DNA of 30,779 bases from a virus. The first letter of the stretch is position 1. Every line of letters starts with the position of its first letter. The translations under genes were made by a program, and so were the position numbers. Shown one piece after another: positions 1 to 7,257 of this stretch. Location of the stretch: the IMG/VR virus record IMGVR_UViG_3300025000_000320, positions 1-30,779 of that record. One strand, 5' to 3'. Below the pieces are notes generated by a model, which was not told the origin of the DNA, did no database searches, and worked only from the letters and a program-made list of their open reading frames with translations.

Positions 1-109
1 AGACCATTACGCTGCCATCTTTTTTTACTTCAATACTGCATAACCCCTTTTTTTCTAAAAAATAGCATATTTCTTTACGTACTAGTATTATTTCAATTCT
101 ATCAATCAT
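1..109 (-). CDS. hypothetical protein, N-terminal fragment
   Basis: The minus strand starts with ATG at 109 and stays open to the window edge, giving about 36 residues beginning MIDRIEIILVRKEICYFLEK. The SD AGGAGG lies 115-123, a good distance from the ATG. No family is recognised. The rest of the gene lies left of the window. It is the last visible gene of a run of small minus-strand genes and follows its neighbour by about 30 bases, so the two are probably cotranscribed. Confidence 0.6.
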   Translation of the reverse strand, partial: MIDRIEIILVRKEICYFLEKKGLCSIEVKKDGSVMV

Positions 110-139
110 GTTTAAGCCCTCCTAAAATTCATTTAAAAG

Positions 140-496
140 TTATATTTGATTAAAAAGTTCTTCATCTTGTAAATCTGCAATTAATATATATATTTCAACT
201 TCAGTCATTTTTTTACTAATTTTCACCATATTGCTTTTTTTAAACATATCAGTTCTAAAATAAAATTTAATTTCTTTACTGTCATAGTTTTCTAAATATG
301 GAGTATTACAATTATTCCAATTAATTTCATCATATAATTTTTTATCATCGACAAATTGAACCCCCTTGACTATATAGTCACAAATATTTTTGCCAAATTT
401 AAATATATTCTTACGTTCGTAAGGATTTTTCCCTCTTATATCTTGATGAATTGCGCGTGATAAATATCTTAATTGTTTTTCATTTAACTTAATCAT
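140..496 (-). CDS. hypothetical protein, 118 aa
   Basis: An uninterrupted minus-strand frame starts MIKLNEKQLRYLSRAIHQDI and has a strong SD (AAGGAG, about 10 bases before the ATG). The protein is charged, with Lys/Glu-rich stretches and no signal peptide or membrane segment, so it is likely cytoplasmic. It ends with an acidic stretch (DLQDEELFNQI). No family is recognised. Position in a cluster of short, individually SD-equipped genes fits early or accessory phage cargo. The minus strand just upstream carries TATAACAGC (525-533), an element also found upstream of the genes starting at 1285 and 2226. Confidence 0.7.
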   Translation of the reverse strand: MIKLNEKQLRYLSRAIHQDIRGKNPYERKNIFKFGKNICDYIVKGVQFVDDKKLYDEINWNNCNTPYLENYDSKEIKFYFRTDMFKKSNMVKISKKMTEVEIYILIADLQDEELFNQI

Positions 497-550
497 CTTT
501 TAAAATCTCCTTTTATTTTTAGCTGCTGTTATACAATTATATTTTAATTC

Positions 551-736
551 TCACAGCTGCCAAAAGTTTTTATTTATTAAGTATAAGCATATTAAATTAA
601 TTATGATTGATTCTATGAAAATGTATGCTATAATGTTTTTAAGCGAATTTTTTAATTTAGTAGGGTTAAATTTTAGCTTGTGGGCTTTACATCTCGACAA
701 TGTAAAGCTTTTTTCTATTAGTGCGTAGGTAGTCAT
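551..736 (-). CDS. small membrane protein, 61 aa
   Basis: The minus-strand frame starts MTTYALIEKSFTLSRCKAHK and is preceded by GAGAGGAG. Residues about 35-55 (IIAYIFIESIIINLICLYLI) form one hydrophobic segment that should span the membrane, after a basic N-terminal half. This implies a single-pass protein with N-in topology by the positive-inside rule (inference). No homologue is recognised. AT-rich DNA yields spurious hydrophobic frames, but the SD and position in the small-gene run support it. Confidence 0.5.
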   Translation of the reverse strand: MTTYALIEKSFTLSRCKAHKLKFNPTKLKNSLKNIIAYIFIESIIINLICLYLINKNFWQL

Positions 737-802
737 ATTATTTTTATATCTCCTCTCTTTTTGTTATCTGGTAGCGAATTTTTAAAGAATCCGCCAAAAC
801 TT

Positions 803-997
803 TTATTTTACATTATATGTATATTTGTAGATATTTCCTAACAATTCAATTTCTACAGTTCCAACTTTCTTTGATTCGCTAACATTATGAATTTTTATAT
901 TTTTGATGATTGAATCTAATGTGTATGTTTTAATTCCTGCAAAAACGTTACTGGACATTGTTAAGATTAAAACCGTTGTTATTATTACTTTTTTCAT
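803..997 (-). CDS. small secreted protein with signal peptide, 64 aa
   Basis: The frame is open from 1048, but the start is placed at the ATG at 997. An AAAGGA SD lies about 9 bases before it, and the product then begins with a classic signal peptide: MKKVIITTVLILTMSSNVFA, with likely signal peptidase I cleavage after VFA. The mature part is about 44 residues, beta-prone, ending in GNIYKYTYNVK. An exported small protein in a phage accessory region could be a lysogenic conversion factor, but this is only inference. No family is recognised. Confidence 0.65.
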   Translation of the reverse strand: MKKVIITTVLILTMSSNVFAGIKTYTLDSIIKNIKIHNVSESKKVGTVEIELLGNIYKYTYNVK

Positions 998-1093
998 ATT
1001 CTTATATCCTTTCTTTTTTATTGAGTTTTTACCCTTTATCACTTGCATAATTTTATGTTTTAATTATGCAGCATTAGCTTACACAAGTAAAAA

Positions 1094-1285
1094 TTATAAA
1101 ATATGTGCATTGCCTTTGTTATCTATACCATTCAATTCTCTAACTGTTTTAATTTCCATCTTTTTAAAATCAATGTTGCTAATCGTTGCTGTTACATACG
1201 TTTGATAATTTAACTGACATACTTCAGTTTGTAAAACCGTTACTGTGTCCCCTTCTTTCAAACTCTTAAATTCTTTTTTAGTCAT
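1094..1285 (-). CDS. hypothetical protein, 63 aa
   Basis: The minus-strand frame starts MTKKEFKSLKEGDTVTVLQT with the strong SD AAGGAGG about 10 bases upstream. The protein alternates charged and beta-branched residues (VTVLQ, YVTATISNI), and 'LKEGDTVTV' resembles the opening of a small SH3/OB-like beta barrel; this is shape only, not a family match. It is soluble, with no Cys cluster beyond one residue. It sits between the secreted protein gene and a 51-residue gene, each with its own SD. Confidence 0.65.
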   Translation of the reverse strand: MTKKEFKSLKEGDTVTVLQTEVCQLNYQTYVTATISNIDFKKMEIKTVRELNGIDNKGNAHIL

Positions 1286-1324
1286 TATTTCAAAAACCTC
1301 CTTTTTATTTATTTTACTGCTACC

Positions 1325-1346
1325 TTGACGGCTGTTATACCGTCAA
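1325..1346 (-). other. 7-bp hairpin upstream of the gene starting at 1285
   Basis: TTGACGG (1325-1331) and CCGTCAA (1340-1346) form a perfect 7-bp stem with an 8-base loop containing GTTATA. There is no T-run on either side, so it is not a typical terminator. On the minus strand it lies about 40-60 bases before the start at 1285 and includes the shared TATAACAGC element, so it may be an operator or leader structure. Confidence 0.35.
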
Positions 1347-1406
1347 ACGCTTTGAGCTTAAAGTCTATTTATACACGCTCAAACGTGTTAATACAAAAAT
1401 ATAATT

Positions 1407-1562
1407 TTATTGGCTTTTAGGTGGTGCAATATAACCCATTTTTTGACCTTCAGAACATATTTCACATAATTTACTAATTAGATTATATTTCCAGTTTTTT
1501 CTGGTAATCAATTTTTTTAAGATTTTATGTGCTTGTATATAATGATATTTGTTATATGGCAT
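1407..1562 (-). CDS. hypothetical protein, 51 aa
   Basis: Short minus-strand gene starting MPYNKYHYIQAHKILKKLIT and ending GYIAPPKSQ, with TGGAGG as SD 7 bases before the ATG. It is basic, with two Cys in a CEIC arrangement near residue 33 and a helical N-terminal half (HKILKKLITRKNWKYNLISK). No family is recognised. The clear SD and the gap it fills between two SD-equipped genes are the support. Confidence 0.55.
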   Translation of the reverse strand: MPYNKYHYIQAHKILKKLITRKNWKYNLISKLCEICSEGQKMGYIAPPKSQ

Positions 1563-1581
1563 TCTCAAAACCTCCATAAAA

Positions 1582-2034
1582 TTATTTATTCATTGCAACT
1601 TCTAATTCACTAATTTTATTATTAAACCATTCAATTTCCTTTTTTAAGTCTGTTATATCTTCTTCAGATAATTTTATATTGCTAATGTATAAATATTCTT
1701 CATTAGTTTCGAAATTTTCCCTAAAACGGCATTCACAGCCAGACTCCAATTCTTTTTTTGCAATAACAAGTGCTTTATTTTTTAACCTATTATATTCTTC
1801 TAAAAACAAATCTTTAAATTCGGCTGAATATTTATATTTTGATGTCTTGCCAACGCACGCATAATATCTTTTGTCTTTACTGTAATACTCATAACCGCCA
1901 CATCTTGCACTACTATGAGTAAAATTGCAGTTACTTATAAAAGCACTCTCTTGAGCATCAGATAAATCTATTCTTGCAATTTCTCGACCTTTTAAAGTTG
2001 TTATAATTACATTATCAAACCAAGTTTTTTTCAT
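1582..2034 (-). CDS. hypothetical protein, 150 aa
   Basis: The minus-strand frame starts MKKTWFDNVIITTLKGREIA, with the strong SD AAAGGAGG just upstream. The first half is beta-rich with Cys at about 36, 45 and 60, and a Gly/Tyr-rich CGGYEYYSKDKRYYACVG stretch. The middle is helical (LEEYNRLKNKALVIAKKELE) and carries the pair CEC near residue 100. The C-terminal 35 residues (LSEEDITDLKKEIEWFNNKI) look like a short coiled coil. No family is recognised. It is the longest gene of the left cluster and ends 19 bases before the start of the next minus-strand gene. Confidence 0.7.
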   Translation of the reverse strand: MKKTWFDNVIITTLKGREIARIDLSDAQESAFISNCNFTHSSARCGGYEYYSKDKRYYACVGKTSKYKYSAEFKDLFLEEYNRLKNKALVIAKKELESGCECRFRENFETNEEYLYISNIKLSEEDITDLKKEIEWFNNKISELEVAMNK

Positions 2035-2091
2035 GTTTTAACCTCCTTTATTCTCCTTTAAATTTAATATTTTTCCATTAAAATGTCAATT

Positions 2092-2226
2092 TTACTTTAT
2101 CTTTAACACTTCCCAAATTCCATCAATTCCACTAAATTCATAACAATTTTTTAGTTTTAAATCCCAAGTAGCTTTTAGTTCTTTTACTTCTTTTGTATCA
2201 ACATTTTTTAATATAAAAACTTTCAT
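2092..2226 (-). CDS. hypothetical protein, 44 aa
   Basis: Short minus-strand gene starting MKVFILKNVDTKEVKELKAT and ending WEVLKIK, with AAAAAGGAGG as SD. It is the first gene of the left minus-strand cluster. TATAACAGC lies 45 bases before the start (2271-2279). Length and composition give no function, but the SD quality and uninterrupted frame support a real gene. Confidence 0.55.
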   Translation of the reverse strand: MKVFILKNVDTKEVKELKATWDLKLKNCYEFSGIDGIWEVLKIK

Positions 2227-2966
2227 TTTAAAAACCTCCTTTTTATTTAATTACTTATCTAATAACATAAGCTGTTATAACAAACTAACATTTTACATTA
2301 ATTTTATTTCAAATTTAAAAATCACAGTCAAGCAACTTAAAAATTATATATGTATTGTTTAATATCTTATGTTATTAGTAATTAATCAAAGTTTTTTGGA
2401 ATTTATTATAATTTCTGCTACGTTTTATAATTGCTACACTATGTGTTATTTACTCTTATACGCTCCCGCTAACATTGTGTTGTTAATATGCGTACTATGT
2501 ATAAGATACAATTATAAACCTTTTAAGGATGGTTATTTCCTGCAATTTTAGGGATATGTAATCCTAAAATTTAACTGCTATTTGTTGCAGTCTGCAAATT
2601 CAATATTCAATTTTATAATTGATAGATAACGTCAATATTAGCTAAGTCAAGCCAATTTTATTGGTATGGTTGAACGTCCACAAGTATAGATATAGCTACC
2701 GCAAGGTGACTATCAACTTAACTTATAATTAATTATAACATAAGTAAATTGATATTGCAATACTAATTTTATATTTTACTTTTATAATATTAATATGCAA
2801 TTACTTATTATATTATACATATTAATTTTACATGTTACGATGGTATTGTGAGGTCGTGAGAGGCTCATGGTTGAATGTTTATATGGTTTATAGTCAAGTA
2901 TGTATAAATAGGGTAAAAGCAGCTTAATGGTATTGTATTTTTTAATGTGAGCTATTTAATATTTAT

Positions 2967-2984
2967 ATAGGACTATAGTCCTAT
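2967..2984. repeat. 18-bp perfect palindrome related to the iterons
   Basis: ATAGGACTATAGTCCTAT equals its own reverse complement. The half-site ATAGG...CTAT is the same core found, less perfectly, in the four 24-bp repeats 400 bp away, so a dimeric DNA-binding protein may recognise both. Confidence 0.6.
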
Positions 2985-3362
2985 CTTTTAAGACTATTTT
3001 GTGCTTAGTATCTAGTCATAAAAGTGGTGAGTGTATACTCTATTTAGTATGTTTTTATAGTCAAAGTGGTGATTGTTTGAAAACAGTTAATCAATGAGTC
3101 AAAATAGGCTATATAATAGACTTTATAGGTTTGTTTATACTATTACCTTTTTATTGTGTCTATGCAATTTTAGTGCTATTTTAAAGGTAGTTATTTTTAT
3201 GAATTGTTTATTATTTACATACAATTTAATATAGTAATTTGATATTATGTAAGCATTAATATATTTAATGTTTTAATTATTATTTATTGATATTGTTAAT
3301 GTTAGTATTAATTATATTAAGGTGTCAAGTAGTTTGACTTTACAGTTGTTGTATTTAGATTG

Positions 3363-3458
3363 TATAGGTCTATAGCACTAATGATATATAGGTATAAAGT
3401 CCTAGTGTAATGTAGGTCTATAGTCCTAGTAGTGTATAGGACTGTGGTATTATGTATT
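3363..3458 (+). repeat. four tandem 24-bp iteron-like repeats
   Basis: Copies start at exactly 3363, 3387, 3411 and 3435. Each begins TATAGG or TGTAGG, followed by a variant of TCTATAGTCCTAG and a more variable 6-8 base tail; the fourth copy is the most diverged. The exact 24-base period places each site on nearly the same face of the helix after about two turns. Iterons like these bind plasmid/phage initiators (Rep) or partition adaptors (ParR, TubR). Which applies cannot be read from the window. Confidence 0.6.
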
Positions 3459-3483
3459 CACCAAGTCGCACCTTGTTATAACG

Positions 3484-3506
3484 AAAAAAATGAGTGATCA
3501 CTCATT
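3484..3506 (-). terminator. possible intrinsic terminator for minus-strand transcripts
   Basis: The 18-bp perfect palindrome AATGAGTGATCACTCATT (3489-3506) is followed, on the minus strand, by a run of T (complement of A 3484-3490). Folded as RNA this gives a 7-bp stem, GAUC loop and U-tract. It could end transcription coming from the helicase operon about 1 kb upstream, or a non-coding minus transcript. It might instead be a protein-binding palindrome, as it lies exactly at the skew inversion. Confidence 0.45.
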
Positions 3507-4529
3507 ATCCAATTAATACCATATTTATTTTTAGCTTTTTATCCTTCTTCTCCAAACAGAAATAAAAATAACAATTACCATTTATTCCCATATACAAAAT
3601 TCAGACTAAATTGAGTATGATAATAAATCAATTATCTATCTGATTTATTCAAATTCACATTCAATTTTCGCAAAGTTCCAGATAAGAATATTTATGTAGA
3701 ACTACTAGAACACTGCTAACCGTAAGCGTAGGGGATAGTTTACAAATTTTAATCAATTATTTTTCAAGAAATGCCCCGTAGCACTTCTATTCACACACTA
3801 ACTCAATTTTCCAATATTTCACTCTAAAATTAACTTTAAAATTACAAAAAATAATCATAAATAATTTTACTAATTAATTCCATTCATATTTAAATCTATC
3901 AATAAATATTATCAAATATATTATTAAAACTATTAAAAATCACAAAATTTCGTTCGTAACCTCTGTCGATAAAACTCACTTATATCAACAAAAACTCTGA
4001 TTTTATAATTCTAAAAATTAACCAATATCTTTACATAATCAACATCAAACCTTACTCCTACACTACTTAAACGATATAACCACATTCTGGACTAAATATT
4101 CTATTATTGGCATCCCTAATTAATCAGAAAATCATCTTCAATTACTACTCTATCTAAGCTTATATAAGTATTTTAATAATTTTTGACGAAGTAGCTAAAT
4201 TTTAACAATGATAAAAATGATAAATTTGAACTTTTTTACGTTTTGATTTGTGTAGCGTAGCGGAACAAAACAAATAAGCAAAACATTCTGATTAGTAATA
4301 AATAATTAGTAATTATATAAACACATAAATTTTAAAATTTTGAAAAAGAATACTCACACTATAATCTATTTCTAAGTTATAATATGAGCTTGGATTTGGT
4401 GGGAGGAGAGGTTGTATTATTTTGTGGATTATTAGATTAGCTAAAGTCCCAAATCGGTAATTTATTATTATATGTTTTTCCACCGTTTTGTGACTAAGTT
4501 TTATATTTTAGTTTTCTTATCAACTGTTT

Positions 4530-6008
4530 TTATGTCATGTCAAATAATTTCCAATACCTTTTACCTTTATTCTCTCCATATGTTTCTTGTATAGATTCCA
4601 CTCTATATTTTATTTTATTATCTGCAAAATATCCATTAATAGTATTAACGCCTAAAGATTTGTGATTCTTATCAACTGTTTTTATAGCATTAGCTTTTAT
4701 AAATTTTTTAAATACATTTTTTTCATCCTTAAACATTTTAATATCAATAAACTTTATTAACTGTTCATTAAAAGTCTCAGTAGTAATAATATCATCCAAA
4801 CATTTAAATTCTGATATTGGAATCCTGTATCTATCACACAATATCTGGAGATGCCCTAACTTATTAGTCAACTGTTTATTAGTATCAGTAATCTGTTTTG
4901 CTAATTCAATATCTGATTGTAACTTATAATACAGTGCATCATTCAATTTTAGAGCAACTGTTTTATCTTCCTGAATATTATATATCAATCCGTTAGTATT
5001 CTTCCTGCTATGTACATTTATATAATCCTCTGGAGTACTGTTTAAAAAATACTGCCCATACTCAAATATTTTATTCCACTGATTCAAATATGACTGTATG
5101 CTATTTTGTTTAAATTTCCTAATATAAATATTTGGTTTATCATTCTCATTCTGGATTCTTTTTCTACCTATACATTGCTGAATTGTATCAAAATCATATA
5201 TATCCACAATTATATGTTTTAGCTGTTCATCTTTAATATTAATTCCATTGTCTAGTACTTTTGTGGTAAATAAAGTTCTGGAATCAAATTTAGAATCTTC
5301 CACAATCTGATATCTGACATTCTTATCTGAAAATTTAAACTTACTATTATTCTCGCTGCACAAGAATGAAGAATCACTTTTCATTTGTTTATGCATAATT
5401 AACGCTTTAGTTGCATCATTACAAAACATAATAATCTTTTCTTCTGGCGGTTGATTATTTATCATTTCTATAATTGTTTCATCACTATTGTAATAGTATA
5501 AATTCTCATAGACTAATTCATTATTAAGTATGTAAAGTTTTATATTTTTATTTATTACTTTCATGTATTCTTTAAATGTCTCGCACGTAGCTGATAAGAA
5601 TATAGCAATATTATTTTTCAGGTTAATTAAATAGTGTAATGCAATATCTGTTTCAGCATTAAAGTTACTATCTGAAAAGAAAAAGTGGCATTCATCTGCA
5701 ACTACATACTTGAATCTATCTATATTAAATTTACCTCTTTTTAGTATCTCTATTAACTGGTGATAACTAAGTGCTGTGATATTTGGCTTTAGTTTAATAT
5801 CTTCTTCAATTTGCTTCTTTAATAGTTTTCTATTGGTTAAAAATAATATCTTATTGTGAGTAATTTCAGCATAGTCATTTAATCTAGTAATGACAAAATA
5901 ACTCTTACCTGCGCCAGTGGGGGCGTTAATTAACACCTTATCTTCCATAACCCATGAGAGCATATCGGATTCAGGAATAATATCTGATATAGTTACTCTA
6001 TTTACCAT
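4530..6008 (-). CDS. SF2 DEAD/DEAH-box-type helicase
   Basis: Predicted ATP-dependent nucleic-acid helicase of 492 aa. Visible motifs: Walker A APTGAGKSY at about 29-37, DECH (motif II) at 105-108, SAT (motif III) at 139-141, a motif-V-like TKVLDNGINI near 250, and QCIGRKR (motif VI) near 285. The C-terminal 200 residues are unassigned and end in a small charged domain (ESIQETYGENKGKRYWKLF). The ATG overlaps the last 11 bases of the CoiA-like gene, so the two are translationally coupled; SD-like GAGAGGA lies upstream. With the iteron region directly downstream, a role in phage replication or recombination is likely (inference). A 20-bp sequence at its stop codon repeats one about 150 bp inside the gene. 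Confidence 0.85.
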   Translation of the reverse strand: MVNRVTISDIIPESDMLSWVMEDKVLINAPTGAGKSYFVITRLNDYAEITHNKILFLTNRKLLKKQIEEDIKLKPNITALSYHQLIEILKRGKFNIDRFKYVVADECHFFFSDSNFNAETDIALHYLINLKNNIAIFLSATCETFKEYMKVINKNIKLYILNNELVYENLYYYNSDETIIEMINNQPPEEKIIMFCNDATKALIMHKQMKSDSSFLCSENNSKFKFSDKNVRYQIVEDSKFDSRTLFTTKVLDNGINIKDEQLKHIIVDIYDFDTIQQCIGRKRIQNENDKPNIYIRKFKQNSIQSYLNQWNKIFEYGQYFLNSTPEDYINVHSRKNTNGLIYNIQEDKTVALKLNDALYYKLQSDIELAKQITDTNKQLTNKLGHLQILCDRYRIPISEFKCLDDIITTETFNEQLIKFIDIKMFKDEKNVFKKFIKANAIKTVDKNHKSLGVNTINGYFADNKIKYRVESIQETYGENKGKRYWKLFDMT

Positions 6009-7110
6009 TTATTAATAATCCTCTCTCATTGATGATGCCATGTGCTTTTAGAATTTTATAATACTCTTCAACCACATCTAATCCGCTAAATTTCATCTTT
6101 TCTGAAATCCAAGTAGGTTCAATAAACTCAGAATTAATTCTTAGGAATTCTTTAGTTTTCATATACTTCCACATACTCTTTGGGTATGTATCAAATTTAG
6201 TATTCTTTATTGTGTTTATAATAAATGCTTGCCAAATACGCCTATCTACTAAAAATATAAAATCACCAAATATAGGATATCCAACATACCAAGGTATTTT
6301 TGATGTATTGTGTTTTCTCCAAAAATTATTAGCATACTTCTCATCTATAAGAGCTTCTGGATAGAATATGTAGTTCTCTGGTAGGAACATATTACAATGT
6401 TGTTGGATTAACTCTTGCTGTTTGGTTATGTCTGATTTATTATTTTGTATTATATTATCAATATCATTTTTATATTTAGGATCATAAATCCATTTCTTCA
6501 ATTCCACATCATCAATTAATATATCTGACAGTCTTCTTTTGGTCATAGTATCTATTCTATCTTTGTATTCAGATAAATTAATCTCAATTGTAGCTATTTT
6601 ATTTTCTCTAATCTTATTATATTTTACTTCATTGATAAAATTAGTTACTGCAATTTCAATAAACATTTTGTTCTCACCATACTCGCAAACTAAGTCTGGA
6701 ACAATATCTTTTCTTGGTTGCTCTAAATAAACATTATCAAATTTTAAAACTTGTTCTTCTCCATTTAAGTAATCGTATATTAAATTATCCTTATTGATTC
6801 TCTCGTCTAGTTCTTTGAATTCTTTCTTTGGTAAAAAAGCAGACTTACTATGTATAGTATACTTTGGTAGCTTAACAATTTTATATTCAGCTAATATTTC
6901 TTTAGCCATTAAGTGTATTGCCGTTTGTTGCGCTATTAAAATATTACATTCAGCAGCAACGTGAGCAAAATGATGTTCATTAATTTCTCCTTGTCTTGCA
7001 ATAAGCTTTTCACCACAGTTCGGACATACACATTCACACTTTAATCCCTGCTCAACTTCATCTACGTGTTTTATATTTCCGTTCTTTACTCCATAAGTTA
7101 GTGTTGCCAT
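5998..7110 (-). CDS. CoiA-like zinc-finger nuclease
   Basis: 370 aa. The N-terminus has a Cys cluster C25, C27, C29, C32 (CECVCPNCGEKLIA) followed by HHFAH at 46-50, the CoiA-type N-terminal signature. Around 139-163, PDLVCEY, then MFIEIAVT and EVKYNK look like a PD-(D/E)xK-type nuclease core, matching the nuclease domain known in the CoiA family. The remaining C-terminal half is unassigned. CoiA proteins were named for competence in streptococci, but phage versions next to helicases probably act in phage DNA processing or recombination (inference). SD AAGGAG precedes the ATG, and a sigma-70-like promoter lies at 7149-7176. Confidence 0.75.
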   Translation of the reverse strand: MATLTYGVKNGNIKHVDEVEQGLKCECVCPNCGEKLIARQGEINEHHFAHVAAECNILIAQQTAIHLMAKEILAEYKIVKLPKYTIHSKSAFLPKKEFKELDERINKDNLIYDYLNGEEQVLKFDNVYLEQPRKDIVPDLVCEYGENKMFIEIAVTNFINEVKYNKIRENKIATIEINLSEYKDRIDTMTKRRLSDILIDDVELKKWIYDPKYKNDIDNIIQNNKSDITKQQELIQQHCNMFLPENYIFYPEALIDEKYANNFWRKHNTSKIPWYVGYPIFGDFIFLVDRRIWQAFIINTIKNTKFDTYPKSMWKYMKTKEFLRINSEFIEPTWISEKMKFSGLDVVEEYYKILKAHGIINERGLLINGK

Positions 7111-7148
7111 TTATTTTTCTCCTTATATTCTAATATAGTTCGAGTTAA

Positions 7149-7176
7149 ATTCTACACCATTCATTCTATTTGTCAA
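7149..7176 (-). promoter_or_regulatory. sigma-70-type promoter of the CoiA-like/helicase operon
   Basis: On the minus strand TTGACA (7171-7176) is separated by 16 bases from TAGAAT (7149-7154), about 40 bases before the CoiA-like ATG. The motif AACTAAAATATAAA (7182-7195, minus) lies immediately upstream of the -35, as a near-copy does at the 8502 promoter. Confidence 0.65.
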
Positions 7177-7257
7177 TATGTTTTATATTTTAGTTCATTA
7201 AAACGCTACGTTTCTGTAATATTTTTATAGAAATTACGCTAAACTTAATAATTATCA

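Larger units (their letters stand above)
2227..4529. other. 2.3-kb non-coding region, possible replication or partition locus
   Basis: No frame here has both an SD and protein-like composition. The + strand is G-rich relative to C in 2821-3480 (my hand count 120 G, 53 C) and the reverse in 3481-4140 (42 G, 121 C). The region contains an 18-bp perfect palindrome (2967-2984), four tandem 24-bp repeats (3363-3458), and a palindrome with a flanking A-run (3484-3506). A hairpin with a GCAA loop (about 2693-2712) lies at its left side. The layout suggests an origin, centromere or terminus. The initiator, if any, is not adjacent; the nearest replication-type gene is the SF2 helicase at 4530. Confidence 0.5.

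Noticed and set aside
903-1205. Plus-strand frame of 100 codons
   Set aside because: Antisense to the signal-peptide protein gene and partly to the 1094 gene; hydrophobic content is the reverse of AT-rich coding DNA, and there is no SD.
2369-2551. Plus-strand frame of 60 codons in the gene-free region
   Set aside because: No SD, and Leu/Ile/Cys/Tyr composition typical of random AT-rich DNA.
3363-3458. CRISPR array or microsatellite
   Set aside because: Repeats adjoin without spacers and diverge; an iteron array fits better.
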